Assembly (NCBI RefSeq): GCF_900172275.1
Contig: NZ_FWFT01000004.1
Span: 186,001 to 250,000 of the forward strand
Direction: 5' to 3'
Source of the DNA: Pseudooctadecabacter jejudonensis
GTDB lineage: Bacteria; Pseudomonadota; Alphaproteobacteria; Rhodobacterales; Rhodobacteraceae
DNA: 64,000 bases
Part shown: piece by piece, positions 1 through 8,759 of the stretch
Layout of the letters: the number at the start of each line of letters is the position of its first letter
Position numbering within the stretch: the stretch's first letter is position 1
Made by a program: the position numbers and the translations under genes
The notes under the pieces: model-generated
What the model was told of the DNA's origin: nothing
Database searches by the model: none
The model's input: the letters and a program-made list of their open reading frames with translations, nothing else

Positions 1-1
1 C

Positions 2-1117
2 AAGCTGCCCGACAAAGCCATCGACGTGATCGACGAGGCAGGTGCGGCACAACATCTGGTCACCGAAAGCAAACGCCGCAAAACCATCGGCGCCAAAGAG
101 ATCGAGGCTGTCGTGGCCAAGATCGCGCGCATTCCACCAAAGAACGTCAGCAAAGACGATGCAGAGGTGCTGAAAGACCTCGAGGCATCGCTGAAACGCG
201 TCGTGTTTGGCCAGGATCAAGCCATCGAAGCCTTGTCCTCCGCCATCAAACTGGCCCGCGCAGGCCTGCGTGAACCTGAAAAGCCCATCGGCAACTATCT
301 GTTCGCCGGCCCGACCGGTGTGGGCAAAACGGAAGTGGCAAAACAACTGGCCGACACGTTGGGTGTTGAATTGCTGCGCTTTGATATGTCCGAATATATG
401 GAGAAACACGCGGTCTCTCGCCTGATCGGTGCGCCTCCGGGATATGTGGGGTTTGATCAGGGCGGCATGTTGACCGACGGTGTCGACCAAAACCCGCACT
501 GCGTTCTGCTGCTGGATGAAATGGAAAAGGCCCACCCTGACGTCTACAACATCCTGTTGCAGGTCATGGACGCCGGTAAGCTGACGGATCACAATGGCCG
601 GACCACGGATTTCCGGAATGTGATCATTATCATGACCTCCAACGCGGGCGCGTCCGAAATGGCAAAATCCGCCATCGGCTTTGGCCGGGATCGCCGCACG
701 GGTGAGGATACGGCGGCGATTGAGAAAACATTCACGCCGGAATTCCGCAACCGTTTGGATGCTGTCGTCAGCTTCGCTCCATTGGGTCAGGACGTCATCT
801 TGCAGGTGGTCGAAAAGTTCGTGCTGCAACTCGAAGCGCAACTGATGGACCGTAACGTGTCAATCGAACTCACAAAGCCCGCCGCCGAGTGGCTGGCTGA
901 AAAGGGGTATGATGATCGCATGGGTGCCCGCCCCTTGGGTCGCGTGATCCAAGAGCATATCAAAAAGCCGCTGGCCGAAGAATTGCTGTTCGGCCAGCTG
1001 GCAAAAGGTGGTCTCGTGAAAGTCGGCGTGAAGAAGGGCGAACTTGATCTGCAGATCGAACCGCCGGAGAATGCCCGCATCTCAAACGACAAACCCCCAC
1101 TGCTCGCTGCAGATTGA
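2..1117 (+). CDS. clpA: ClpA, ATP-dependent Clp protease ATP-binding subunit (3' part only)
   Basis: The reading frame is open to the left window edge, so only the C-terminal ~370 residues are present. ClpA is the AAA+ unfoldase that feeds substrates to the ClpP protease in the cytoplasm. The part seen is the second AAA+ module: Walker A GPTGVGKTEVAKQL, Walker B VLLLDEMEKAHPD, the pore segment GAPPGYVGFDQGG, and the D2-small domain with GARPLGRVIQEHIKKPLAEE. The sequence lines up with ClpA rather than ClpB because the middle coiled-coil domain is absent just before the D2 module (GQDQAIEALSSAIKLARAGL). The stop codon overlaps the TTG start of the next gene. The N-domain and first AAA+ module lie outside the window. 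Confidence 0.95.
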   Translation, partial: KLPDKAIDVIDEAGAAQHLVTESKRRKTIGAKEIEAVVAKIARIPPKNVSKDDAEVLKDLEASLKRVVFGQDQAIEALSSAIKLARAGLREPEKPIGNYLFAGPTGVGKTEVAKQLADTLGVELLRFDMSEYMEKHAVSRLIGAPPGYVGFDQGGMLTDGVDQNPHCVLLLDEMEKAHPDVYNILLQVMDAGKLTDHNGRTTDFRNVIIIMTSNAGASEMAKSAIGFGRDRRTGEDTAAIEKTFTPEFRNRLDAVVSFAPLGQDVILQVVEKFVLQLEAQLMDRNVSIELTKPAAEWLAEKGYDDRMGARPLGRVIQEHIKKPLAEELLFGQLAKGGLVKVGVKKGELDLQIEPPENARISNDKPPLLAAD

Positions 1118-2073
1118 GACGGCTCGCTCCAGTGATCATCTCCTGCGCCATGCCCGCCATGGCGCAGGACTTTTTGTTGGATGTACCGGTCGACTGCACC
1201 TTGGGCACCACATGCTACATCCAAAATTACGTCGATCAGGACTCCGGGCCAGGTGCCATCAATTTCATGTGCGGCGGGCTGACCTATGACGGGCATCAAG
1301 GCACCGATTTCGCAGTCCCCACCCTTCGGGATATGAACGAGGGCATCAACGTTCTCGCTGCAGCCGCAGGCACCGTCACAGGGGTCCGCGACGGAATGGA
1401 TGATGTCCTTTACACAGAAGAAAATGCCGCAAACCTACGGGGCCGCGATTGCGGAAATGGCGTGGTGTTGCGCCATGATAACGGATGGGAAACCCAATAT
1501 TGCCACTTGGCGCTGGGCTCCGTCACCGTGACCACCGGTGATTTCGTGGCGTCGGGCACACCTTTAGGCCAAATCGGCTTATCCGGCCGCACCCAATTCC
1601 CTCACGTCCATCTAACAGTGCGACAAAACGGTGTGGTCGTTGATCCGTTCGACCCCAATGAAGACGCCAGCTGCACCGCCCCAAATGTCGCGACCCTGTG
1701 GGCAGATCCTCTTGCGTCGCCGCAAGGCGGGATGCTGGCGTCAGGGTTCAGCACTGGCATCCCGGAGTACAGTGACGTCAAAGCAGGCACCGCGTCCGCT
1801 GAGGTCTTGTCCCCAACAGCCCCCATCGTCGTTTGGGGCTATGCCTTCGGCGCCCGCCCCGATGATGTGATGTCCATCGAAATCAATGGCCCTCTCGGGC
1901 CCATTTTCTATACCGAGAACACGCTGGACCGCGAACAAGCCCTGGTCTTTCGCGCAGGCGGACGAAACCCACCAGAGGACGGATGGCCATCCGGATTGTA
2001 TGTCGGGCATGTCGCCCACCTCCGCGGGGGCATCGAACTCGGTCGGCAAAGCGTCGAGATCACTCTACCCTGA
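1114..2073 (+). CDS. Exported M23 (LytM-type) peptidase
   Basis: A 319-aa protein with a short signal peptide (APVIISCAMPAMA then QDF), so it probably acts in the periplasm on peptidoglycan. The LytM zinc site is visible: HQGTDFAVP (first His and Asp) at about residues 66-74, and HVHLTV (HxH) at about 165-170. About 130 further residues follow the peptidase domain and have no domain I recognise. The TTG start overlaps the clpA stop (ATTGA). An in-frame GTG at 1132 is an alternative, but it would shorten the signal peptide. The glycyl-glycine endopeptidase fold is known for the family; whether this protein is an active hydrolase or an amidase activator is not decided by sequence. Confidence 0.85.
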   Translation: MRRLAPVIISCAMPAMAQDFLLDVPVDCTLGTTCYIQNYVDQDSGPGAINFMCGGLTYDGHQGTDFAVPTLRDMNEGINVLAAAAGTVTGVRDGMDDVLYTEENAANLRGRDCGNGVVLRHDNGWETQYCHLALGSVTVTTGDFVASGTPLGQIGLSGRTQFPHVHLTVRQNGVVVDPFDPNEDASCTAPNVATLWADPLASPQGGMLASGFSTGIPEYSDVKAGTASAEVLSPTAPIVVWGYAFGARPDDVMSIEINGPLGPIFYTENTLDREQALVFRAGGRNPPEDGWPSGLYVGHVAHLRGGIELGRQSVEITLP

Positions 2074-2080
2074 TCCGGCT

Positions 2081-2204
2081 TTCTTTGGGTCATAAATACC
2101 TTTATCCAACCCTCTCCACGACACCAAACCTTCCCGCAGGCAGGCTCACAGCCGCCACATGCGCCAAAAATAACGGGCGGCGTAGCCGCACAATTTGGTC
2201 ACCG
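2081..2204 (-). repeat. Long 3'-end element, copy 1 (family A tail plus stop-codon hairpin)
   Basis: The element runs from TTCTTTGGGTCATAAATACC (2081-2100, a family A tail on the minus strand) to a GCGGC-TAC-GCCGC hairpin and GGTCACCG at 2177-2204. The second copy is at 7112-7233: 25 of the 28 bases at the hairpin end match, the tail end matches, the spacing is nearly equal (~75 bases) and the middle has diverged. On the minus strand it contains the CGG-TGA end of the MotB-like gene (stop at 2199-2201), then the hairpin and TTATTTTT, which looks like an intrinsic terminator. Confidence 0.7.
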
Positions 2205-4262
2205 CTCCGTCAATTTCAACTCGATACGCCGGTTCTGCGCGCGCGCCTCATCGGTATTTGCAGAATTGAGGGGCTGATACTGGCCAAACCCATTCGCCGC
2301 CAGACGCTCCGGCGGAATGCCAAGGAAATTCACCATATACAACACCACCGACAACGCCCGCGCCTGGCTCAACTCCCAATTGTTGGCAAACTCTCCAAGG
2401 CCCGAAAGCGGCACGTTGTCCGTATGGCCATCGACCCGAATGACCCAATCAATACCGTCGGGGATTTCGCCCGCAACCTGACGCAGGATGGCCGCCACTT
2501 TTGCAATTTCACGCTCGCCTTCGGGGGACAGCTCCGCCGCGCCCTGTTCGAACAGAACTTCTGACGAAAACACAAACCGGTCGCCTTCGATCCGCACGCC
2601 GTCGACCCCTTCCAACACATCGCGCAAAGCGCCTAGGAAATCTGATCTAAAGCGCTCCAACTCTTCTGCCTCGGCGGCCAGTCGCTCAAGCTCTGCTTGC
2701 TCAAGGGCATTGTTGCGTTGCTCGGCCAACAAGGCGCGGGCCATGGCCGTGTTCAAATCCTGGCTCAGGCTTTCGATCCGCACGTTCGCTGCTGCATCCG
2801 CATCGTTTGCCAGATCAAGAAGCCCTTGCAGCTGGCCCAGTTCCGCCCGAAGCGTCGCAACCTGTTCATTCAGCGCAATCACCTGCCGCTGGCTTTCGGC
2901 GGACAAGGCCTCTTCCTGCGCAAGGGCGGCGTTGGCTTCAGCCAGCAGCGCCGAGCGCCGTTCACTTTCGTCCTGCGCCTCCGTGCTCTGGCTTTGCGCC
3001 GCTGCCAAGGCCGCGACGGCATCGGCCAATTCATCTGCCAGAACGGCCCTCGCCCCAGCTGTTTCAGCAAGCGTCGCATTCAGGGCATCCCGCTCTGCCT
3101 CAACGTCGGACAAAGTACCTGCGATATCTTGTTGCGCAATCAAGGCCGCAGACAGCCGCGCCTGCAGATCCTCAACCGCGCCCGTCGTTTCAGTTTGCGC
3201 CAGAAGGGCCGCGGTCAACTGCGTTTGCAAATCATCTGCGGTGGCTTCGCTCGCGTCCAGCGATGCAAGGGCCTCGGCCATTTGATCGCGCAGCTCTTGC
3301 GTTGTGCTTTGGGTTTGGGTCTGTGCCAAAAGGGCAGCCGCAAGCTGCGCTTCAAGATCGGCGCGCTCCGTCCCCAGTAGCGCCATCGCCTCTTCGGCGC
3401 GTTGCTGCGCCAAAAGAGCAACCGTAAGATTTTCATCCAGATCGGCCTGCGCCGCGCGGGCGGCGGCCAGCAACGTCAACGTGTCTTCGGCCTGTTGGCG
3501 CTGCTCTTCAAGGGCGAGGGTCATGGCCGTCAATTCCGCATCGGCATCCGCTAAACGGTCCCGCAACGCTTGGGCGGCGGCCGCATCGGCCAGACGCGCG
3601 GCCTCCAGCTCAGAGATTTGCGCATCGGCCTGCGCCCCTTGATCTTCGAGGTCCGCAACAAGCGCCTCCAACGCCTCACGGCGTGCCGCTGCCAGCCGCG
3701 CGGCCTCTGCACTGGCATCAATTTCTGTTCGAGCTTGCGCAAGGGCCAGGTTCAACGCCTCTTGTTCGCTCAGCAATTCAGCCTCGCGCCCTTCAAGATC
3801 CGCAATTTGGGCTTCTGCGGTCCGACGTTCAGCGAGCAACCCCGCCACCTGCGCCTCAAATCCGGTGATACGGCTTTGTGCGTCGGACAGATCGGCTGTC
3901 AACCCATCGCGTTCCTGTGTCAGTTGCAAAATCAACGTGTTCTGCTGCTGGGCCAAGGCCTCACTTTCGGACAGATCATCTTGCAACGCCGTCAATTCCG
4001 TCGACAGATTGCCCACTTGCGCGCCCAGCGTTGCGGACCGGTCTTGTTCCAGACCCAATGCATTTGTGAGGGCCGCCACCTCTGCCGATAGTTCTGAGAG
4101 TCGCGTTTCCTGACCGGTGATCGTTTCACGCAGAACGAACTGAAGCACCATAAAGATGGTCAGAACAAACATCAAAACCAGCAACAAGCCGGTCATCGCA
4201 TCCACGAACCCCGGCCAAATAGACGCCTGAAACCGCGCGCCGGTTCTGCGGCTCAGCGCCAT
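2199..4262 (-). CDS. MotB/OmpA-like protein with giant periplasmic coiled coil
   Basis: A 687-aa inner-membrane protein. A short cytoplasmic N-terminus is followed by one membrane segment (about residues 18-45). Its FVDAMTG motif matches the MotB/ExbD position of the ion-carrying Asp (D21). Residues ~48 to ~540 are an uninterrupted Ala/Glu/Gln/Leu-rich coiled coil, in which the recurring motif ALLAQ (or ALIAQ) is spaced by 28, 42 and 21 residues, all multiples of seven. The C-terminal ~130 residues are an OmpA-like peptidoglycan-binding domain (VDGHTDNVPLSG, NWELSQARA, NRRIEL). The start codon lies 3 bases after the stop of the MotA/ExbB-like gene, so the two are almost certainly translated together and form a stator-like complex. 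The coiled coil would carry the peptidoglycan anchor tens of nanometres into the periplasm. The cargo or function is unknown. No Zorya C/D/E genes are nearby. Confidence 0.85.
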   Translation of the reverse strand: MALSRRTGARFQASIWPGFVDAMTGLLLVLMFVLTIFMVLQFVLRETITGQETRLSELSAEVAALTNALGLEQDRSATLGAQVGNLSTELTALQDDLSESEALAQQQNTLILQLTQERDGLTADLSDAQSRITGFEAQVAGLLAERRTAEAQIADLEGREAELLSEQEALNLALAQARTEIDASAEAARLAAARREALEALVADLEDQGAQADAQISELEAARLADAAAAQALRDRLADADAELTAMTLALEEQRQQAEDTLTLLAAARAAQADLDENLTVALLAQQRAEEAMALLGTERADLEAQLAAALLAQTQTQSTTQELRDQMAEALASLDASEATADDLQTQLTAALLAQTETTGAVEDLQARLSAALIAQQDIAGTLSDVEAERDALNATLAETAGARAVLADELADAVAALAAAQSQSTEAQDESERRSALLAEANAALAQEEALSAESQRQVIALNEQVATLRAELGQLQGLLDLANDADAAANVRIESLSQDLNTAMARALLAEQRNNALEQAELERLAAEAEELERFRSDFLGALRDVLEGVDGVRIEGDRFVFSSEVLFEQGAAELSPEGEREIAKVAAILRQVAGEIPDGIDWVIRVDGHTDNVPLSGLGEFANNWELSQARALSVVLYMVNFLGIPPERLAANGFGQYQPLNSANTDEARAQNRRIELKLTER

Positions 4263-4265
4263 GGC

Positions 4266-5447
4266 TTAACCGTCGTCCTGTTGGTTGGACCGTCGCGCAA
4301 TGCGGTTGCCTTGACGGGCGGCTTTGGTCAACTCCGCCAAATCAGCGCGCAGCACCTCTGCCATTTCCTGACGACCTGCGGCCATTTCCTCAAGCACCCG
4401 CAACAGTCCCACATCAATAGACCGCAGCCGCATCCGGCTTTCGGCATCAATGCCTTCCATGCCGGTGTCTTTCAGCGCGGTGATCAACCCCTCTTGCGCA
4501 TCAGCGACACGGGACAGTTGGGCGGCTGCATCCGATTGACCGGTGCTTGACGCGATTTGTTCCACAGCATGGGTCAAGGCCGCAATCTTGTCGTTTGTAT
4601 CGGTCCGTGCGGCCTCAGATGCGGCGAACATGCCCTGCATCTGTTCCATCTGCTCGACCATATGGTCGACCACACCTGCCATGGCGACCTGATCGCCCGT
4701 GGCCTCGTCCCCTGCGGCCAGCCCGACGCGGGTGATCGTCGACAGCCATTCCTCAAGCTCACGGTAAAACCGGTTCTGGCCGTGGCCTGTAAAAATCTCC
4801 AACAGGCCAACAACCAACGACCCCGCCAACCCCAATAAGGACGACGCAAAGGCCACGCCCATCCCGCCCAGCTGGCTTTCCAAACCCGATTGCAACCGCG
4901 AAAAGACCTCTGCCCCGCTCTCACCTTCCTGGGGCGACAAGGACCGGATCGTTTCAACCAAAGCCGGCACCGTGGTGGCAAGCCCATAAAACGTCCCCAA
5001 AAGACCAAGGAAGATCAGTGTGTTGACAATATATCGCGTGATCTCGCGGCTTTCATCAATCCGTTGTGAAACGGAATCGAGGATTGAACGTGATGAGGTC
5101 GACGACAGCTGCATCCGCGCGCCCCGCGACCGCAACAGCGTGGCCAAGGGTGCCAGCATCCCAGGCGCTTTGGTGATTTGGCTGCCTTGGCGTTCGCCCG
5201 CGAACCCTTCGATCCACGCGACCGATTTCATCAATTGCCACACCTGCCCAAAGCACGACAAAACACCGATCACAAAGACCAGAAAGATAAAGCCGTTCAA
5301 ATACGGATTGGCCAGAAACACGGGTCCGACCTGCGGCAATGCAAAAAAGACACCAGCCCCCACCAATCCCAAAGCAACCAGCATCGAAATGATCTGGGTG
5401 AAGGGTTGTGAAAACTGCGGCTCGGCCTTGGGGTCCCCTGTTGCCAT
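4266..5447 (-). CDS. MotA/ExbB-like proton-channel protein
   Basis: A 393-aa membrane protein. Two N-terminal membrane segments are followed by the paired MotA/ExbB helices, with GLLGTFYGLATTVPALVETI and GGMGVAFASSLLGLAGSLVVG, the typical third and fourth transmembrane helices lining the ion path. The C-terminal ~150 residues are polar and partly helical (cytoplasmic). The start chosen is ATG 5447, which has GAGGTG upstream. ATG 5486 and TTG 5510 are in frame but lack a ribosome site. It pairs with the downstream MotB-like gene (3-base gap). Known relatives drive flagella, TonB or the Zorya motor with proton or sodium flow. What this pair drives is not shown by the sequence. Confidence 0.85.
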   Translation of the reverse strand: MATGDPKAEPQFSQPFTQIISMLVALGLVGAGVFFALPQVGPVFLANPYLNGFIFLVFVIGVLSCFGQVWQLMKSVAWIEGFAGERQGSQITKAPGMLAPLATLLRSRGARMQLSSTSSRSILDSVSQRIDESREITRYIVNTLIFLGLLGTFYGLATTVPALVETIRSLSPQEGESGAEVFSRLQSGLESQLGGMGVAFASSLLGLAGSLVVGLLEIFTGHGQNRFYRELEEWLSTITRVGLAAGDEATGDQVAMAGVVDHMVEQMEQMQGMFAASEAARTDTNDKIAALTHAVEQIASSTGQSDAAAQLSRVADAQEGLITALKDTGMEGIDAESRMRLRSIDVGLLRVLEEMAAGRQEMAEVLRADLAELTKAARQGNRIARRSNQQDDG

Positions 5448-5516
5448 GGGATCAGGCACCTCTTTGTTGTTTGTTACGCGCAACATAATGGTTAAGCGGC
5501 CATTCCCCAAACAAAT

Positions 5517-6038
5517 TTATGTCAAAGCCCGCACACGGGCGACCAGCCAGTCCATATCGGGATCATCAATGCCCATCTTGGTCAGATGCGCGGCGGTATT
5601 ATACAGATATTCAGGGTTCGGGCCGCGCCCGCCAACAGACCGCGCAATCATCTGCGCCTGCGTTTCCAAATCGAACTGGCAATACTGCGCGTGATCGCGG
5701 TTGATCACATAAGCCAGCGCCGTGACGACGCGCCCGTCTTCCAGAGACAGCGGCACGTGGGCTTCAAGATAGGCGGACGAAATCAATTCCCGCGCGCGCA
5801 AATCTGCCAGCACGCGTTCTTCCTCGGCCTCAGCCACGCGGAACGCAACGCCCACACAGTCCGCCTCCGCCTGATCAAGCGCCAGAACCAACCCCGGCTT
5901 GTCCTCTGTTCCGCGATGGTGGACCGACAACATGCAAAAACTGCGGTGATATCCCGACAAGGTCGCCGTGACGGCCTCCGCCGCGTCAAAGCCCGGATTC
6001 CACAAAAGTGATCCGTATCCAAACACCCACATTGTCAT
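5517..6038 (-). CDS. Gamma-glutamylcyclotransferase (ChaC-like)
   Basis: A 173-aa cytoplasmic protein of the GGCT/ChaC family. The N-terminal FGYGSLLWNPGF motif is the glutamyl-binding YGSL loop, and an acidic region (AEAEEERVLADLRARE) carries the candidate catalytic Glu. ChaC enzymes release 5-oxoproline from the gamma-glutamyl group of glutathione. The pattern GYGSLLWNPGF with RSFCMLSVHHRG fits ChaC better than the plain GGCT branch. It is divergent from the DUF2125 gene, and no cotranscription with the MotA-like gene is required (70-base gap). Alternative: an AIG2-like amine cyclotransferase. Confidence 0.85.
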   Translation of the reverse strand: MTMWVFGYGSLLWNPGFDAAEAVTATLSGYHRSFCMLSVHHRGTEDKPGLVLALDQAEADCVGVAFRVAEAEEERVLADLRARELISSAYLEAHVPLSLEDGRVVTALAYVINRDHAQYCQFDLETQAQMIARSVGGRGPNPEYLYNTAAHLTKMGIDDPDMDWLVARVRALT

Positions 6039-6103
6039 CGGTTATGGTCCTTTCGATTGCCCTCCTCTAAACACCAATCAAACACGCTTCGAAAGGGCCA
6101 AAA

Positions 6104-7105
6104 ATGCGCAAAACCCTCGCCCTCATTGCATTCGCGGTGATCGCGGCCGCCCTTTACGGCGGATATTGGTTCGTGGGCCGCGCGCAGGTCGAAACCCACC
6201 TGACGGAAGCCCTGGATCAGGCAAACGAGGGCCCCTACGATGTCAGCTACACCAGTCTGAACACGCGCGGCTTTCCCTCTCGGTTCGACACCACGGTGGT
6301 TGATTTCAAATTTGCGGACCCCGCCACGGGCACAACATGGTCGGCGCCAGTCTTTCAGCTTCTGGCGCTGGCCTACCGCCCGAACGAAGTCATTGCGGTC
6401 TTTCCGCCCGAGCAGACCATCGGCTTTGCGGGGCAAGACTATCAGGTGATGACAAATGATATGCGCGCTTCGGGTCGCGTGCGCCCGTCCACCGCGCTGG
6501 AGTTTCAGAACGCCACTGTCACCCTCGACAACCCCCGTATTAGGTCAGAAGACGGCGCCGAACTCGCCATGGCACAGGCCATCGCAGCGATGCGGCTGTC
6601 GCCCGACACGACACAAACCTACGATGTCTTCGCGGAAATGCGGTCCATCGTGCTCCCAGAAAACACCCGCAGGTTTCTGGACCCACAGGGCACCCTGCCA
6701 CAACTAATCCAAAACCTGCGGATCGACAGCGACGTCACCCTGTCCCAGCCCCTGCAACTCAACGCAAACGAGGACACCCCGCCGCAGATTGACGCCATCA
6801 CCCTGACCGAGCTTTCTCTCAATTGGGGGGACATCGCCCTGACCGCAATTGGCGAAGCCGCCCCAAATCAAAACGGCGCATTGGACGGGTCCGTCACCGT
6901 TACGACCCGAAATTGGGAAACCGTGATCACCCTGGGCGTCGCCAACGGCATGATCGACGCGGATCGCCGCTTCCTCGTGACCGAGATCGTGCGCAATCTC
7001 GACGAAACACCCCATATCGACGACACACTCACTTTGACCTTGCGCGTGACCGACGGCCAAATGTCGATCGGCAATTTCCCGATTGGGCCGATGATCTCGC
7101 GCTAG
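6104..7105 (+). CDS. DUF2125 domain protein, exported or membrane-anchored
   Basis: A 333-aa protein. Residues 1-25 form a hydrophobic signal-anchor (LALIAFAVIAAALYGGYWFV) followed by a region matching DUF2125: YDVSYTSLNTRGFPSRFDTTV, VFQLLALAYRPNEVIAVFPPEQ, DMRASGRV. DUF2125 proteins are widespread in alphaproteobacteria and resemble periplasmic AsmA/YdbH-like beta-rich proteins, but no function is established. It is a single gene, divergent from the ChaC-like gene, with a start at ATG 6104. A long repeat element follows at 7112. The C-terminus (DGQMSIGNFPIGPM) is typical of the family, so the gene looks full length. Confidence 0.8.
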   Translation: MRKTLALIAFAVIAAALYGGYWFVGRAQVETHLTEALDQANEGPYDVSYTSLNTRGFPSRFDTTVVDFKFADPATGTTWSAPVFQLLALAYRPNEVIAVFPPEQTIGFAGQDYQVMTNDMRASGRVRPSTALEFQNATVTLDNPRIRSEDGAELAMAQAIAAMRLSPDTTQTYDVFAEMRSIVLPENTRRFLDPQGTLPQLIQNLRIDSDVTLSQPLQLNANEDTPPQIDAITLTELSLNWGDIALTAIGEAAPNQNGALDGSVTVTTRNWETVITLGVANGMIDADRRFLVTEIVRNLDETPHIDDTLTLTLRVTDGQMSIGNFPIGPMISR

Positions 7106-7111
7106 TCCCGC

Positions 7112-7233
7112 TTCTTTGGGTCAAAAATACCTAAATCCACCGTCACCGTTAAATATTCCGCTGGCGAAAAGGGGCTCACCGTCCCGAAGCCCCCCATAAT
7201 CACGCGCGGCGCAGCCGCACAATAAGGTCACCG
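7112..7233 (-). repeat. Long 3'-end element, copy 2 (family A tail plus stop-codon hairpin)
   Basis: The second copy of the element at 2081-2204. The family A tail (minus-strand reading) is at 7112-7132, and the GCGGC-TGC-GCCGC hairpin with GGTCACCG is at 7206-7233. The minus-strand end of the element supplies the last codon and stop (CGG-TGA) of the extensin-like gene, just as copy 1 does for the MotB-like gene. The two host genes are otherwise unrelated. Confidence 0.7.
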
Positions 7234-7833
7234 ACAAAAACTGCCGGATCGGTAATCGGCGACGTCGAAGTGAAAATGATCGCGATGAAACCGGTCGCTT
7301 TCAGGGCCAAGAACCGTGCCAAACGGCCCGCAAGCGGCGCGCCACATGGCCCTCAACTGGGTGGCGTAACGCCCATCCCAGTCCGTCAGCAAGGTCATCT
7401 CGGTGCCGTCCTCCAAACCGATCCCCGCAATATCAATCGCGCGACCAAAACTGTGTTCAGACAAACGGCCACCGGGTTGGTTGTTGCGCGTGCGGCAGGA
7501 ATAATGGGCGACGACGCGCAAGGATTGAACGCCCCCGCCCGTGTCCCCGACCGCTGGCCGCACCCCATCGTTGACCCATGTTTTCAAAGCGCGCGCCGTA
7601 TCGCAATTGATCCGCGCAGGTGTCGACAGGGAAACCCCATCCACTTCACGCAACAAAATGGCATTCTCAATGCCGCACGCACCGGGGCCGTCAACCGTAC
7701 CGATCACGTCGCCGCGCAAGCTCACATCGCCGCAAACACTGCCTTCCACAGGCAAAGCAGGCTCATCGCCGCGCCCCAGACCACAGCCCGCCAACGCAAA
7801 CGCCGCAGCCAACAATCCCGCGCGTGCAATCAT
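7228..7833 (-). CDS. Extensin-like (D-Ala-D-Ala carboxypeptidase-type fold) lipoprotein
   Basis: A 201-aa protein with a lipoprotein signal (AFALAGC lipobox, Cys at about residue 17). The extensin-like C-terminal family is recognisable by the motifs ACGIENAILL, INCDTARALKTWV, VAHYSCRTRNNQPGGRLSEHSFGRAIDIAG, and a final HRDHFHFDVA. The pattern of SEHSFGRAIDI and DHFHFD is that of a zinc-dependent peptidoglycan carboxypeptidase or amidase fold, but an enzyme activity for the bacterial family is not firmly established. Its ATG overlaps the TyrA stop (ATGA), so it is the last gene of the hisC-tyrA-extensin leftward operon. The stop lies inside a repeat element. Confidence 0.85.
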   Translation of the reverse strand: MIARAGLLAAAFALAGCGLGRGDEPALPVEGSVCGDVSLRGDVIGTVDGPGACGIENAILLREVDGVSLSTPARINCDTARALKTWVNDGVRPAVGDTGGGVQSLRVVAHYSCRTRNNQPGGRLSEHSFGRAIDIAGIGLEDGTEMTLLTDWDGRYATQLRAMWRAACGPFGTVLGPESDRFHRDHFHFDVADYRSGSFCR

Positions 7834-8759
7834 TCCGCGCGTCCCGTGCTGTGTGCGCCGCGGCCGAAGTTTGGCGCATCCGTATCCTGACCCGCCTCAA
7901 TAATGCCGCGCCGGATCGCGCGGGTGCGGGTGAAGTAATCGTGTAGATGGTCCCCATCGCCCTGCCGGATTGCCCTTTGCAGGGCAAACAATTCTTCTGT
8001 AAACCGGCCAAGAATTTCCAATGTCGCGTCCTTATTGCTCAAAAACACATCCCGCCACATGGTCGGGTCAGAGGCCGCAATCCGCGTAAAATCCCGAAAC
8101 CCTGTGGCCGAGAACTGGATCACCTCGTTTTCAGTCACCCGTTGCAAATCATCCGCAACACCAACCATCGTATAAGCAATCAGATGCGGCGCATGGGATG
8201 TCACGGCCAGAACCAAATCATGTCGGTCCGCGTCCATTTCGTCCACCTTGGACCCCAACCCCTTCCAGAACCGACGCAGTTTCGCCACCTCTGTCGCATC
8301 CGCGCGCGCAGGCGTCAGCAAGCACCACCGGTTGTGAAAAAGCTCCGCAAAGCCGGAGGCAGGCCCGGATTGTTCTGTCCCTGCCAAGGGATGCGCAGGA
8401 ACAAAATGCACGCTCTCCGGCAAATGCGGTTCAACCGCTTCGATCACCGCACGTTTGACAGATCCGACGTCACTGATCGTCGCGCCAGGTTTCAGGTGGG
8501 GTGCAATATCGCGGGCAACAGCGCCCATTGCGCCCACGGGCACGCACAGCACGACCAGATCAGCCCCCTCAACAGCGTCAGCCGCACTGTCACACACGCG
8601 ATCACACAGGCCAATCTCACGCGCCGTTTCGCGGGTCTCGGCGCTTCGGGCATAACCCGTTACCTCGTCTGCCAAACCGCTAGCTTTCATCCCCCAAAAC
8701 ATGGAAGACGCAATATGGCCCAGCCCGATCAGGGCCACACGTTGGTAAATCACGCTCAC
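7830..8759 (-). CDS. tyrA: Prephenate/arogenate dehydrogenase family protein
   Basis: A 309-aa cytoplasmic NAD(P)-dependent dehydrogenase that oxidatively decarboxylates prephenate or arogenate in tyrosine synthesis. The Rossmann motif [11 protein letters not shown] is at about residues 8-18, followed by [25 protein letters not shown] and the substrate-site motif [13 protein letters not shown]. The start is GTG 8759, which overlaps the hisC stop (GTGA). A longer in-frame extension to 8810 would run into hisC and is unlikely. Co-location with hisC is common in alphaproteobacteria, where HisC-type aminotransferases also serve aromatic amino acid synthesis. Sequence alone does not separate prephenate from arogenate preference. 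Confidence 0.9.
   Translation of the reverse strand: MSVIYQRVALIGLGHIASSMFWGMKASGLADEVTGYARSAETRETAREIGLCDRVCDSAADAVEGADLVVLCVPVGAMGAVARDIAPHLKPGATISDVGSVKRAVIEAVEPHLPESVHFVPAHPLAGTEQSGPASGFAELFHNRWCLLTPARADATEVAKLRRFWKGLGSKVDEMDADRHDLVLAVTSHAPHLIAYTMVGVADDLQRVTENEVIQFSATGFRDFTRIAASDPTMWRDVFLSNKDATLEILGRFTEELFALQRAIRQGDGDHLHDYFTRTRAIRRGIIEAGQDTDAPNFGRGAHSTGRAE

Noticed and set aside
2488-4091. Long opposite-strand open frames across the coiled-coil gene
   Set aside because: They arise from the repetitive Ala/Glu/Gln codon pattern on the coding strand, read antisense, and give low-complexity Arg/Ser/Ala sequences with no family.
2199-5447. Zorya defence system from the MotA/MotB-like pair
   Set aside because: Although ZorA/ZorB are also MotA/MotB-like, no ZorC, ZorD or ZorE (helicase or nuclease) gene is within reach, the neighbours are housekeeping genes, and the long coiled coil is in the periplasmic partner rather than in a cytoplasmic ZorA tail.
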